The notes: generated by a model from the letters alone, not told the origin. DNA of 64,000 bases from Taibaiella sp965229095 (GCA_965229095.1 OZ245855.1:4216001-4280000); one strand, 5' to 3'. Shown: positions 34,113 to 43,261, counted from the first letter of the stretch. Program-made: numbers and translations.

Positions 34113-35252
34113 ATGATCTACCTGGATTATAATGCGACTACCCCTTGCGACCCTGCTGTAGTGGAAACCATGCTGCCGTATTTCTATGAGAAGTTTGGCA
34201 ATGCGGCAAGCAAGACCCATCCTTATGGCTGGATCGCCGACGAAGGTATAACGCAGGCAAGAAGACAGGTAGCGCAGATGCTGGGGGCCGAAGCCGAAGA
34301 AATCGTATTTACTTCGGGCGCTACGGAAGGATGTAACCTGGCCTTGAAAGGGGTGTTTGAAATGTACGCGGCCAAAGGCAATCATATTATTACCGTGGCT
34401 ACGGAGCATAAAGCAGTATTGGATACCTGCAGGCAATTGCAAAGAAAAGGTGCCGTAATTACTTACCTGGAGGTAAATGAAGACGGTCTTATAGATACAG
34501 CGGCATTGGAAGCGGCGATACGCCCGGAAACGATACTGATCGCCGTGATGTATGCCAACAATGAAACGGGGGTAATACAGCCTGTGGAAACGATAGGCCT
34601 TATTGCCCGGAAGCATAAAGTTCTTTTTTTTACAGATGCTACGCAGGCGGCGGGTAAAATAGCCATAGACCTGGGCCGGGAACCTATCGATATCCTGGCG
34701 CTGAGCGGGCATAAGTTTTACGGGCCTAAAGGGGTAGGCGCGCTGTACATCAGGCGCAAGGACCCCAGGGTGCGGTTGTTGCCTCAGATCGATGGAGGCG
34801 GGCATGAAAGAGGGTTCCGCAGCGGTACCCTGAATGTGCCCGGGATCGTGGGCCTGGGAAAAGCTGCCGCTATATGCAGTGCGCGTATGACGGAAGAACA
34901 GGAACGGTTGCGAAAATTAAGGGACAAGTTGGAACAGGCTTTGCTGGCTGTGGAAGGAACGATGGTGAATGGAAGCCGGGAATACCGGATGGGGCATGTG
35001 TGCAACCTGTCTTTTGCCAGGGTGAAAGCAGAGCGCCTGGTGGCCGCCCTGAACAGTGAGATCGCTTTTTCGGTAGGCTCGGCGTGTACTTCCGCCTCCA
35101 AAGAACCGTCTCATGTGCTGGAAGCGATGGGGCTGGACGAAGAACGAATCAAGGGAGCCATAAGGCTGAGCCTGGGCCGGTTTACCACAGATGAGGAAAC
35201 CAACCAGGCTGCTGAAAGGATAAAGAAAATAGTCCTTTCTTTGCAGGCTTAA
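34113..35252 (+). CDS. Cysteine desulfurase (NifS/IscS family)
   Basis: The ATG at 34113, after a purine-rich caagaag, gives a 379-residue PLP enzyme beginning MIYLDYNATTP, as is usual. The PLP lysine is in ALSGHKFYGPKG. The mobile catalytic cysteine is in SVGSACTSASKEPSHVL, a loop of the IscS/NifS group. It takes sulfur from cysteine for Fe-S clusters and other uses. The gene for an IscA-type protein follows 110 bases downstream, suggesting a shared role, but iscU is absent here. Confidence 0.9.
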   Translation: MIYLDYNATTPCDPAVVETMLPYFYEKFGNAASKTHPYGWIADEGITQARRQVAQMLGAEAEEIVFTSGATEGCNLALKGVFEMYAAKGNHIITVATEHKAVLDTCRQLQRKGAVITYLEVNEDGLIDTAALEAAIRPETILIAVMYANNETGVIQPVETIGLIARKHKVLFFTDATQAAGKIAIDLGREPIDILALSGHKFYGPKGVGALYIRRKDPRVRLLPQIDGGGHERGFRSGTLNVPGIVGLGKAAAICSARMTEEQERLRKLRDKLEQALLAVEGTMVNGSREYRMGHVCNLSFARVKAERLVAALNSEIAFSVGSACTSASKEPSHVLEAMGLDEERIKGAIRLSLGRFTTDEETNQAAERIKKIVLSLQA

Positions 35253-35267
35253 GTCAGTACTTACTTT

Positions 35268-35301
35268 TTTGGGGAATTACTTTAAATAAACTTTAACTTT
35301 G
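35268..35301 (+). promoter_or_regulatory. Promoter for the IscA-type gene
   Basis: TTTG at 35268-35271 and TAACTTTG at 35294-35301 are separated by 22 bases, slightly longer than ideal for the Bacteroidota promoter. The transcript would begin about 55 bases before the ATG. Confidence 0.42.
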
Positions 35302-35362
35302 CCCCGGATACGGTATTCAGACTGATGTAATAGGCCAAAAAGCATAGGATAAATTTACATTT

Positions 35363-35689
35363 ATGATATACATTACTGATAAAGCGAAGGAGCGGGTATT
35401 ACAAATCCACGTGGAAGAGCATCTTGGGGCTGATTATTTCCTGCGCATCAGTGTGGTAGGAGGAGGGTGCTCCGGTCTTTCCTACAAACTGGATTTTGAC
35501 AATGAGCCACAAAAGGGCGACCAGGTGTTTGAAGACAAGGGCATAAAAATGGTCACGGATATCAAAAGTTTTTTGTATCTTTGTGATACTACTTTGGAAT
35601 TTACAGCAGGCCTGAATGGAAAAGGCTTTCATTTTATAAATCCAAATGCCAGTCGTACTTGTGCATGCGGAGAGAGTTTTGCGGTGTAG
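35363..35689 (+). CDS. A-type Fe-S carrier (HesB/IscA/SufA family)
   Basis: This 108-residue protein has the three conserved cysteines: C in GGGCSGLSY (near 36) and the pair in SRTCACGESF (near 100-102). A-type carriers hold and deliver iron-sulfur clusters. Length and spacing are normal. The upstream cysteine desulfurase supplies sulfur in the same pathway. A T-rich hairpin terminator follows. Confidence 0.92.
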   Translation: MIYITDKAKERVLQIHVEEHLGADYFLRISVVGGGCSGLSYKLDFDNEPQKGDQVFEDKGIKMVTDIKSFLYLCDTTLEFTAGLNGKGFHFINPNASRTCACGESFAV

Positions 35690-35741
35690 GTGTTATAATG
35701 AACGTTGGCCATAGCGGAACTAAAGCCTAAACTGCAATACG

Positions 35742-35768
35742 GGCGGGAGATCTTTCTCCCGCCTTTTT
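35742..35768 (+). terminator. Intrinsic terminator after the IscA-type gene
   Basis: GGCGGGAGA (35742-35750) pairs with TCTCCCGCC (35755-35763), followed by TTTTT. Confidence 0.92.
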
Positions 35769-35877
35769 ATATGAATATATGTGCACAGTCCACCTATATA
35801 AAGCGGCTGTTTACCGAAAGATAGCAGCCATTTCTCTGCCTTTTCAAATTTCTTCTGTAAAAAAACGGTAAAACTTC

Positions 35878-35885
35878 TACCTTTG
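35878..35885 (+). promoter_or_regulatory. Putative promoter for the cytochrome oxidase cluster
   Basis: TACCTTTG fits TAnnTTTG; a weak CTG about 20 bases upstream may be the -33 part. It lies 42 bases before the heme O synthase start. Confidence 0.4.
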
Positions 35886-35927
35886 CCCTCCGATTCATCT
35901 TTCCCCATCAATCATTAATACGTTTTC

Positions 35928-36827
35928 ATGCTTCGGGAAGAGCCATTAAAAGTTAAAGAGTACTCCTTTGCAGTTGCCAAGATCCGTGACTATGCGCAGT
36001 TGATGAAACCCAACCTGAGCTTCATGGTGGTATTCTCCAGTGTGGTTGGATATCTTATCGTGCCCGGCGTGGAATTCCTCTGGAAAAATGTACTGTTGTT
36101 GTTCCTGGGCGGTATGCTGGTGACCAACGGCGCCAATATCATCAACCAGATACTGGAACGCTATAGCGACAGGCTGATGAAAAGGACCATGCTGCGTCCT
36201 TTGCCTGACGAACGCATGAGCGTGACCGAAGCCTGGATACTGTGTGTGCTTTCGGCTATAGCCGGTGTAGGTCTGCTGGCTTACTTCTTCAATGTGGCGG
36301 CTGCCATGCTCAGTCTTTTATCCCTCTTACTTTACGGCTTTGCCTATACTCCCATGAAGAAAATACACCCTATAGCTACTTTCGTAGGGGCTATACCGGG
36401 TGCTTTACCTCCATTGATCGGCTGGGTAGCGGCTACAGGTTCTTTAGGCCTGGGCGGCTGGGCATTGTTCCTGATCCAGTTCTTTTGGCAGTTCCCGCAC
36501 TTCTGGGCCATTGCCTGGGTGGGTTACGAAGACTATCTGAAAGCAGGTATCCGTATGCTGCCTTCCAAAGAAGGCAAAACTTCCTTTACCGGTCTGCAAT
36601 GTATTTTCTACAGCCTTACCCTGGTGCCCCTGGCCATGCTCCCGCACCAGTTGGGCCTTAGCGGCAGCACGGGCATGTGGGTATCTATCGCCTGCGGCCT
36701 GCTATATTGCTTCTCCTCTTTTATATTCTACCTCAGGAACGACCGTAAGTCGGCCAAGAGATTGATGTATTCTTCATTTATATATTTACCTACGGTATTG
36801 CTGGCCTTGCTTATAGACAAACTATAA
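35928..36827 (+). CDS. ctaB: Heme O synthase (protoheme IX farnesyltransferase)
   Basis: This 299-residue UbiA-type membrane enzyme joins a farnesyl group to heme B for oxidase assembly. The prenyl-diphosphate motif NQILERYSDRLMKRT and the following RPLP are diagnostic. Eight or nine membrane helices are predicted, and a second motif region lies at YEDYLKAGIRMLP. It heads the oxidase cluster and is 37 bases from the first subunit III gene. Confidence 0.93.
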   Translation: MLREEPLKVKEYSFAVAKIRDYAQLMKPNLSFMVVFSSVVGYLIVPGVEFLWKNVLLLFLGGMLVTNGANIINQILERYSDRLMKRTMLRPLPDERMSVTEAWILCVLSAIAGVGLLAYFFNVAAAMLSLLSLLLYGFAYTPMKKIHPIATFVGAIPGALPPLIGWVAATGSLGLGGWALFLIQFFWQFPHFWAIAWVGYEDYLKAGIRMLPSKEGKTSFTGLQCIFYSLTLVPLAMLPHQLGLSGSTGMWVSIACGLLYCFSSFIFYLRNDRKSAKRLMYSSFIYLPTVLLALLIDKL

Positions 36828-36864
36828 ACAAGCGGTCGTACCCTCAATACAATATACGCAGCGT

Positions 36865-37431
36865 ATGATGACGGTTGAAAAAAGCACCCAAAGAAGAAAG
36901 ATACACCCGAAGAAGTTTGCCATGTGGATCGCTATCGGCAGTATCATCATGATGTTTGGCGGCCTTACCAGCGGGTATATCGTACGCAAGTCGCAAGGCA
37001 ACTGGGAGCCTTTCCCGCTGCCTATGGCCTTCTTTATTTCTACGGCAGTTATCCTGCTGAGCAGCGGTACCTTACACCTGGCCTTGCGCAGCTTCAAACA
37101 ACGCCGTATGTCGCTGCACCGCAATATGGTGACCCTTACCTTTATCCTGGGCATTGCTTTTACCATATTACAGTATATTGGGTTTAAAGAATTGTACCAC
37201 CAGATGAAGTGGGCCAATAACGTATCGTTCCAGTACCTGATCGTGATTGTGCTGGTGCATGCCATCCATATCATAGGAGGTGTGGCCGCTTTATTGATCC
37301 TTTTCCTGAATACCTACAGCCGGAAAGTGAAAACCTACAGCACCACGGGGCTGGAGATCGTAAGCACCTACTGGCATTTTGTAGATATACTCTGGATATA
37401 CCTGTTTATCTTTTTTATCATGAACAGATAG
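36865..37431 (+). CDS. Cytochrome c oxidase subunit III, first copy
   Basis: This 188-residue membrane protein has five predicted helices and ends with the family signature YWHFVDILWIYLF. A second ATG lies one codon after the first. It is shorter than proteobacterial subunit III and resembles Bacteroidota CoxC-like proteins. A second subunit III gene follows 119 bases later, so one may belong to a different assembly or both to one complex. Confidence 0.88.
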   Translation: MMTVEKSTQRRKIHPKKFAMWIAIGSIIMMFGGLTSGYIVRKSQGNWEPFPLPMAFFISTAVILLSSGTLHLALRSFKQRRMSLHRNMVTLTFILGIAFTILQYIGFKELYHQMKWANNVSFQYLIVIVLVHAIHIIGGVAALLILFLNTYSRKVKTYSTTGLEIVSTYWHFVDILWIYLFIFFIMNR

Positions 37432-37550
37432 GTTTTTATCCGGTAATCCGGCACCCGTTTTTAAAAAATATTGGCCGGTTGCTTTTAATAATAAACAACA
37501 TATACTAACTTGCAGCGTCTTTTGAGCTATTAAAAAAATTTTACAATTTT

Positions 37551-38294
37551 ATGACACAAGCTACTACAGCTACAGCGGAGATTAAAAAGTGGGATGGTGG
37601 TCGTTCTCCTTTCAACCTGAGTTATGGTAAGATAATGATGTGGTTTTTCCTGCTGTCGGATGCCCTTACTTTCGGAGCATTGCTGATCAGCTATGGTACC
37701 AAACGTTTCTTCAGTAACGTATGGCCCGATTCCAACCACGTATTTAAATCTTTCCCGGGTCTTGGCGAAGCCAACCTGCCGCTGATGTTTGTGAGCTTGA
37801 TGACCTTTATACTGATCCTGAGTTCGGTAACCATGGTACTGGCCGTACACGCCGGTCACTATAAAGATAAAAAAGCGGTGATCAAATGGCTGCTGTTCAC
37901 CATCATCGGTGGTATTGCGTTCTTGAGCTGCCAGTGCTGGGAGTGGGTACACCTGCATAGCGAAGGCGCCTGGTGGGGCAGCTTCGTAGATCCTGCTACT
38001 ACACCTAAAGAAAGCCTGGAGCACTTCTACAATCCTTTGGTATATGCCGGTATGTCGATCCAGGACGGCGTTAATGCCACTACAAGCTTCTTCAACTTCT
38101 TCTTTACCATCACCGGTTTCCACGGTATGCACGTATTGTCGGGCGTGGTATTGAATGTAATGATCCTGGTAAATACCGTTAACGGTACTTACGAGCGTCG
38201 CGGCCACTACGAGATGATCGAGAAAGTAGGTCTGTACTGGCACTTTGTAGATCTGGTATGGGTATTCGTATTTACCTGCTTCTACCTGCTGTAA
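37551..38294 (+). CDS. Cytochrome c oxidase subunit III, second copy
   Basis: This 247-residue subunit III has predicted membrane helices near 24-44, 78-100, 118-140, 175-200 and 220-245. It ends in YWHFVDLVWVFVFTCFYL, the same signature as its neighbour. A 50-residue loop between helices (QCWEWVHLHSEGAWWGSF) lengthens it relative to the first copy. It precedes the subunit IV gene by 56 bases. Confidence 0.9.
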   Translation: MTQATTATAEIKKWDGGRSPFNLSYGKIMMWFFLLSDALTFGALLISYGTKRFFSNVWPDSNHVFKSFPGLGEANLPLMFVSLMTFILILSSVTMVLAVHAGHYKDKKAVIKWLLFTIIGGIAFLSCQCWEWVHLHSEGAWWGSFVDPATTPKESLEHFYNPLVYAGMSIQDGVNATTSFFNFFFTITGFHGMHVLSGVVLNVMILVNTVNGTYERRGHYEMIEKVGLYWHFVDLVWVFVFTCFYLL

Positions 38295-38350
38295 TAGGCA
38301 GCACCGTCGATTGCTATTTTATCTATTTAAAAAATTAAAGATTATATACC

Positions 38351-38797
38351 ATGTCTGCACATCACAACAGCGACAACATTCAACACTTATACGAAGGCGA
38401 TCAGAGCAAGTTATACTCCGGTGTAATGAGCCATCACGAGGATATTAAATCACCTGAAAGTAAAGCGCAGGTAAAAAGGATCATCAAAATTACCCTGTGG
38501 CTGACAATCATTACCATACTTGAAGTAGCTGTAGGTCTTTATGCCCACCACTATGGCGGTATCAGTAAAGTGTTCCTGGCTTTTTACTTCCTGGGTCTTA
38601 CTGTAGTTAAAGCTGCGTTGATCGTGCGCGTGTTCATGCACCTTGGCGACGAGAAAAAGAACTTTGTAATGGCGATCATTATACCGCTTTCCCTGTTCAT
38701 CTGGTTTATTATCGCATTCCTTGCCGATGGTAATTTCTGGCTGCGTATGAACAATACCCAGGCCCATACCAAAGTGGAACAAGTGAAGAAGTGGTAA
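38351..38797 (+). CDS. Cytochrome c oxidase subunit IV family protein
   Basis: This 148-residue protein has a hydrophilic, histidine-rich N-terminus (about 1-45) and three membrane helices (about 47-67, 75-97, 106-125). FMHLGDEKKNF near the second loop is a recognisable subunit IV motif. The N-terminal extension is longer than in E. coli CyoD-type proteins. Its place in the oxidase cluster supports the call. Confidence 0.85.
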   Translation: MSAHHNSDNIQHLYEGDQSKLYSGVMSHHEDIKSPESKAQVKRIIKITLWLTIITILEVAVGLYAHHYGGISKVFLAFYFLGLTVVKAALIVRVFMHLGDEKKNFVMAIIIPLSLFIWFIIAFLADGNFWLRMNNTQAHTKVEQVKKW

Positions 38798-38858
38798 TAC
38801 GGGAGGTGAATTAATCCCGCACCCTGAATATCGCTTAGCCAATAAGAACAGAACCAAG

Positions 38859-39545
38859 ATGCGTCTTAATAAAGTCATCAAATACATCATTGCAATTTCA
38901 ATAGCGGCAGCTGTGCCGCTATTTATTTTTTTAGGAGTACCCAGCGGCAAGCTGAAGATCCCCCGTTTTTACCGGCCCGATAAGATCACGAAGACGATCG
39001 TGAAGGGCAAAGAAGTGCAGGATACCGTATTTCACCAGGTAGCCGACCTCGTGCTAACCAATCAACTGGGGAAGAAAGTAAGCCTGAACAAGGACCTGAA
39101 GGGAAAGATACTCGTGGTCGATTTTATATTCACTACCTGCCCTACGATATGTCCCAGGCTAAGCGCCAATATGAAAGAGCTGCAGAAGGCTTATATCAAA
39201 AAGAATCCCGAGCTGGTGCAGTTCATTTCTATTTCGGTAGATCCGGAGCGGGATTCGGTGCAGGCATTACGGGCCTATGCCGACAGGTACAATGCCGACC
39301 ATGACCGCTGGTGGTTCCTGACCGGCAATAAGGACAGCATTTTTAATTATGCTAAAAACGAGCTTGGCCTTTTGCTGAACAATGCCGATGTGCCGGGCGA
39401 TTTTGTGCATTCCCAGCAAATGGTGCTCATCGATACCTTCCGTAATATCAGGGGTTACTTCGACGGCCTCGACAAACGCGAAACCAAGAAGATAGCCGAC
39501 GATATCTATATCCTCAATGTAGAAAAAAGAAAGACAGACAGATAA
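38859..39545 (+). CDS. SCO1/SenC family copper chaperone
   Basis: This 228-residue thioredoxin-fold protein is held by an N-terminal helix (about 7-27). The copper ligands are the cysteines in CPTICP (near residue 94) and a histidine in FVHSQQMVLID. It delivers copper to the CuA site of subunit II, which is not in this window. It lies in the oxidase operon 61 bases after subunit IV. Confidence 0.92.
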   Translation: MRLNKVIKYIIAISIAAAVPLFIFLGVPSGKLKIPRFYRPDKITKTIVKGKEVQDTVFHQVADLVLTNQLGKKVSLNKDLKGKILVVDFIFTTCPTICPRLSANMKELQKAYIKKNPELVQFISISVDPERDSVQALRAYADRYNADHDRWWFLTGNKDSIFNYAKNELGLLLNNADVPGDFVHSQQMVLIDTFRNIRGYFDGLDKRETKKIADDIYILNVEKRKTDR

Positions 39546-39580
39546 GAAAGCCGCATTATATCCTCACAAGTTTATTTTTC

Positions 39581-40171
39581 ATGATACCAACTCCTTCCTT
39601 AAAGAAGAATGATAAAAAGGCAAATGTGCTCATCATTGCCGTTTCCCTCGTTATATTCCTGGTAGTGGCCTCGCTGAGCAGGATACCGCCACCAAAATTC
39701 CCTTTTGATTTCAGCGTTCACGTTTTTGCCCTCATCAATTCCATCATCAACTCGGCAGTAGCCGTATTGCTGGTAGCCGGATTAGTGACCGTGAAGCAAA
39801 AGAAATACACCTTGCATAAGAACATTATGCAGGTGGCCATCATCTTGTCGGTGCTGTTCCTGGTATTTTATATTGGCCATCACCTGTTTGCCGGCGACAG
39901 CAAATTCGGAGATATAAATCATGACGGTGTGCTTACCGAAGCAGAGAAAGCGGCTGTAGGCGGTGTCCGTTATTTCTATTACTTTATCCTGATCACACAC
40001 ATCATACTGGCGGCTGTTATCCTGCCCTTTATCCTGTACACTGCTTACCGGGCATTGACTGGTGAGTATGGCCGTCATAAAAAACTGGCCCGCTATACCT
40101 GGCCTTTGTGGTTCTACATCGCCGTTACCGGTGTGGTCGTTTACTGGATGATCCAACCTTATTATTCCTGA
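39581..40171 (+). CDS. DUF420 domain membrane protein
   Basis: This 196-residue protein has five predicted membrane helices and the DUF420 pattern (HKNIMQVAIILS, YIGHHLFAGD, HIILAAVILPF). It is regularly found beside SCO and oxidase genes and may aid oxidase assembly. DHDG-like residues in a loop (DINHDGVLTEAE) resemble an EF-hand calcium loop, though only one is visible. It ends the oxidase operon before a strong terminator. Confidence 0.87.
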   Translation: MIPTPSLKKNDKKANVLIIAVSLVIFLVVASLSRIPPPKFPFDFSVHVFALINSIINSAVAVLLVAGLVTVKQKKYTLHKNIMQVAIILSVLFLVFYIGHHLFAGDSKFGDINHDGVLTEAEKAAVGGVRYFYYFILITHIILAAVILPFILYTAYRALTGEYGRHKKLARYTWPLWFYIAVTGVVVYWMIQPYYS

Positions 40172-40186
40172 TCTTTATAAAATGCA

Positions 40187-40229
40187 GCAACGGGGGCAAG
40201 GCTTTCAAAGCCTTGCCCCCGTTGCTTTT
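40187..40229 (+). terminator. Intrinsic terminator after the oxidase operon
   Basis: An 18-bp perfect stem (40187-40204 with 40208-40225) with a three-base loop is followed by TTTT. On the other strand it can also stop the convergent gene ending at 40238. Confidence 0.93.
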
Positions 40230-40237
40230 GAGCTAGG

Positions 40238-40939
40238 TTAATCCCGGTACTGACGAAAAATACCTTTGTCCAATGGCGTCCACAGGCAGGCCTTTTGCCC
40301 GCAGGCTTTTAAAGCATTGTTGGCCCAGGTATTGCAGGTATGGAAAAGGTCGTACGTTCCTGCCGCTTCATAAAAGGCATCGTCGCTGCCATAGCCATCG
40401 TCGTGGGTAACGATATTAATGGTATGGCCCAGGCTGTCGAGGCGAAAGCTCTTTTTAAGATAGGTGACCAGTTGTCCGTATTCCGCTTTGCTGATCTTTA
40501 TTTCTTTGCAACGCTCCCCGGTGGTGGGTGTCGTCTTGTAAAAAGTAACATGCAGTGCGGTACTGCCTAAGTGGAACATAGCCTTGAACGCAACACTAAA
40601 CTTCAGGTCTGACCAGTTGGGCGTTTCGAGGTAAAAGCCTTTGTCGCCCCAGCCAAAGGCTGCATACTGCATGGCGGTATCTTTGGAATCGGTATCGGTA
40701 AACCTGGCCCAGGAGCGCCAGTCCATCGTTTCATTATAGACGGGCGTTACAATATCGGTATGCACGCCATTGGTACGGATATAGATCGATACCTCGTCGG
40801 GGCCCTGGTCGCGGGCATCGCTGTTTACTGCAATATAAGGTAATAGCCATGCCGCAGCGGCATACAGCAATAAGGCGGCAACAAGGCCTAGCAAGGTAAA
40901 TCCCAGCACCCGGAATATTTTCCTGATCGTCTTTTTCAT
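40238..40939 (-). CDS. TIGR02117 (DUF2459) family protein
   Basis: This 233-residue protein is anchored by one N-terminal helix (about 12-35). The remainder faces the periplasm and has the family blocks NGVHTDIVTPV, FGWGDKGFYLETP, ALHVTFY and FHTCNTWANNALK. The Cys-Asn-Thr-Trp segment with the upstream His suggests a hydrolase-like fold, but function is unknown. It stands alone between two terminators. Confidence 0.83.
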   Translation of the reverse strand: MKKTIRKIFRVLGFTLLGLVAALLLYAAAAWLLPYIAVNSDARDQGPDEVSIYIRTNGVHTDIVTPVYNETMDWRSWARFTDTDSKDTAMQYAAFGWGDKGFYLETPNWSDLKFSVAFKAMFHLGSTALHVTFYKTTPTTGERCKEIKISKAEYGQLVTYLKKSFRLDSLGHTINIVTHDDGYGSDDAFYEAAGTYDLFHTCNTWANNALKACGQKACLWTPLDKGIFRQYRD

Positions 40940-40964
40940 GATGTAAGGCTGCGTTTGCAGGGTT

Positions 40965-40995
40965 AAAAAAAGCAGCGTTATATCCTAACGCTGCT
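40965..40995 (-). terminator. Intrinsic terminator for the truncated globin gene
   Basis: On the minus strand AGCAGCGTTA (40995-40986) pairs with TAACGCTGCT (40980-40971), followed by a six-T run. It would end a transcript from the globin gene after a 3' region of about 200 bases. Confidence 0.85.
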
Positions 40996-41176
40996 TTCCC
41001 GTTTTTTTATATATCACTTAATAAGTATTCCACCAGCCGCGTTCCTGCCATGCCCAGGAGAAAGGCATAATAATAAAGGAGAACGTAACCTGCTGTCTGC
41101 CGATCAGCGAGCTTTTACTATCGCAGTGGGTCCAGCCCGATAAGCTCTTCTTGCTGTCGTAGATTTTTTGTGTTAA

Positions 41177-41569
41177 CTATAGCAGAGGTTTGAACTGGTC
41201 GTTTTCCCGGAGGTATGTTATTTTGGATAAGAACATAGCGGCCATTTTTGCAGCCCTGGCTTTGGCGTCTTCGGCTACATCGCCTTCGAAATGCCTGTCT
41301 ACAGTAGCATCAAATAATAGAAGCCAGCGGTCGAAATGTTCCTGAGTGAGCGGGAGGCGGGCATGCGGGAGGAAGGGAGCGCCGGAATAGGTATAATTGC
41401 CCAGCAATACCGTTTCCCAGAAGCTGTACATTTTGGCCAGGTGTTCCGGCCAGCGCGTGTCGATGATCGTATTGAAGATAGGCCCGATGAGCGCATCGGT
41501 TTGTACGCTGCCGTAAAAATCGTTCACGAGTAATTCGATATCCTGCCTGGTGCCTATGTCCTGTGTCAT
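41177..41569 (-). CDS. Group III truncated hemoglobin
   Basis: This 130-residue 2-on-2 globin has the group III pattern WPEHLAKMYSFWETVLLG, PHARLPLTQEHFDRWLLLF (proximal histidine in EHF) and the distal region near YGSVQTD. It binds O2, NO or related ligands; exact role is unknown. The stop is TAG. An open frame continues for about 49 codons after it and then a terminator follows. Confidence 0.9.
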   Translation of the reverse strand: MTQDIGTRQDIELLVNDFYGSVQTDALIGPIFNTIIDTRWPEHLAKMYSFWETVLLGNYTYSGAPFLPHARLPLTQEHFDRWLLLFDATVDRHFEGDVAEDAKARAAKMAAMFLSKITYLRENDQFKPLL

Positions 41570-41681
41570 ATCCTGTATACCTTAATGGGGTGGGTGTAAA
41601 ATTAACGGATCTGAAGCAAAAAGAGCAGCCGGCATATGCCGACCGCTCCCTTGATCCGGATAAACAAAACAAACAACAGCA

Positions 41682-41957
41682 TTAGTCGGGGTCGGATAGT
41701 ACCCCGCCCGGGAGCAGTGGTTCTGCTGCAGGATTATAAGCTTTGATAGAACGTCTGTGCTTTTGTGGGGAGATGTTCATGGCCTGCTCTATAAGCATGG
41801 CCGTTCCGGGCGTCTGGAACCCGGGATGATGGCTGGTAACCGTAGCCGCCCTTTCTTTGGGGTACAGCCTGTTTGCTGCCCTTTGCCGGGTCTGAGTGCT
41901 GGTAAGGCCGGTGAGTATAATTAAAATACCGGCGGCCTGTAAAAGGTGTTTCTTCAT
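41682..41957 (-). CDS. Small exported hypothetical protein
   Basis: This 91-residue product begins with a possible signal peptide (KKHLLQAAGILIILTGLTST) and continues with a basic, proline- and histidine-containing region (HHPGFQTPGTAM, SPQKHRRSIKAY). It ends LLPGGVLSDPD. I know no family. It lies between the globin gene and a divergent kinase pair, with spaced signals of its own. It is plausible but unconfirmed. Confidence 0.5.
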   Translation of the reverse strand: MKKHLLQAAGILIILTGLTSTQTRQRAANRLYPKERAATVTSHHPGFQTPGTAMLIEQAMNISPQKHRRSIKAYNPAAEPLLPGGVLSDPD

Positions 41958-42187
41958 CGTTCGGCATCATCTTATGGAAATAATAGCTTGTCTTAACCTT
42001 ATCTGCTATTGCAAGTTTAGCTACGGAAAGCCGATAAAAAATCGCCTGGGCTGCAGACGACAGACGGGCAGTATTGAAGAGACGCAAATGGTAAACGGAT
42101 GCCTTTTGTATGTCGCAAACGGTTATCTGTAGGCTGATATTCATTTATGGTTCTTTTTTGCCGGCGGCATGATTATATTCGCAGCTT

Positions 42188-43261
42188 ATGGTGGGCAGCA
42201 AAAGGTTATGGCGGCACCTGACTTTCTGGTTTTTATATTTCGCATTTGAGGTCTATGCGGAATTTGGCTGGATGAGCACGGTCCTGGCCGACAGGACGAA
42301 ATGGGACCGTATCGTGATCGCAACGGAATGCGAGCTCATGTACCTGGCGCTCAAAGTAACGCTGGTGTACAGCTCCTTCGCGATCATACGCCGCTTTGGC
42401 AAAGGGCGTACCCAAAACCTGAAGACCGCTGCCCTGCTGGCAGGCGCCCTGGGCCTGGCCGTCCTGCTGCATCGTTGCATTACGGTGTACATTATCCTTC
42501 CCTTTATTTATCATGAGCCGGGTGGGCAGCATGTTACCGACTTTTCGTTCGTGATCTCGGCTATGCTGGACCTCATCTTTATCATGGGCGTAGCCAACGG
42601 GGTAAAGCAATACCGCCTGCAATCGCGGTTAAAGGCAGATAAAGAACAATTGATCAAAGAAACCCTGAGCGCGGAGCTAAGCTTGCTGAAAGCGCAGACC
42701 AACCCACATTTCCTTTTCAATACCCTGAATAATATTTATGCGTTGGCCCGCAAAAATTCCGATAAGACAGCCGATGTCGTGATGCGTTTATCAAAGCTAT
42801 TGAGGTTCATGCTGTACGAATCGGGAGCCGATCTTTTGCCCCTGCAACGGGAGATCAAAGTAATTGAGGACTATATCGAGCTGGAGCGGATCCGCTACAG
42901 CGACCGCCTGTCGATCGCTTTCAGCAAAACGGTCGATGATGCTTCGATGGAAATAACCCCGCTGGTGCTGCTGCCTTTCGTGGAGAATGCCTTTAAGCAT
43001 GGCGCCGGTGAAACCCGCTTCGACAGCTTTGTCCACGTGTCGCTGGTGCTGCAGGAAGGCAGGCTTTTGTTCCGGGTGGAAAATAACTGCGGCGCCGAAG
43101 ACGAAGCGGGGATGGCAGAAACCAGGGAGAAGATGGGGCTTAAAGGCGTGCGCCGGCAATTGCAATTGCTGTACCGGGAGCATAAGCTGACCATAACCCG
43201 GGAAAAAGATATTTTTGCCATAAACCTGGCCATAGACCTGAATAGCTATGCTGCATTATAA
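42188..43261 (+). CDS. LytS-type sensor histidine kinase
   Basis: This 357-residue kinase has four predicted N-terminal membrane helices (about 10-30, 45-65, 78-105, 118-138). The His_kinase domain has H174 in QTNPHFLFNTLNNI, ENAFKHG near 270 and a C-terminal ATPase part. It lacks an extracellular sensor, so it may sense a membrane signal. The last 14 bases overlap the start of its regulator, so the two are translationally coupled. Confidence 0.88.
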   Translation: MVGSKRLWRHLTFWFLYFAFEVYAEFGWMSTVLADRTKWDRIVIATECELMYLALKVTLVYSSFAIIRRFGKGRTQNLKTAALLAGALGLAVLLHRCITVYIILPFIYHEPGGQHVTDFSFVISAMLDLIFIMGVANGVKQYRLQSRLKADKEQLIKETLSAELSLLKAQTNPHFLFNTLNNIYALARKNSDKTADVVMRLSKLLRFMLYESGADLLPLQREIKVIEDYIELERIRYSDRLSIAFSKTVDDASMEITPLVLLPFVENAFKHGAGETRFDSFVHVSLVLQEGRLLFRVENNCGAEDEAGMAETREKMGLKGVRRQLQLLYREHKLTITREKDIFAINLAIDLNSYAAL

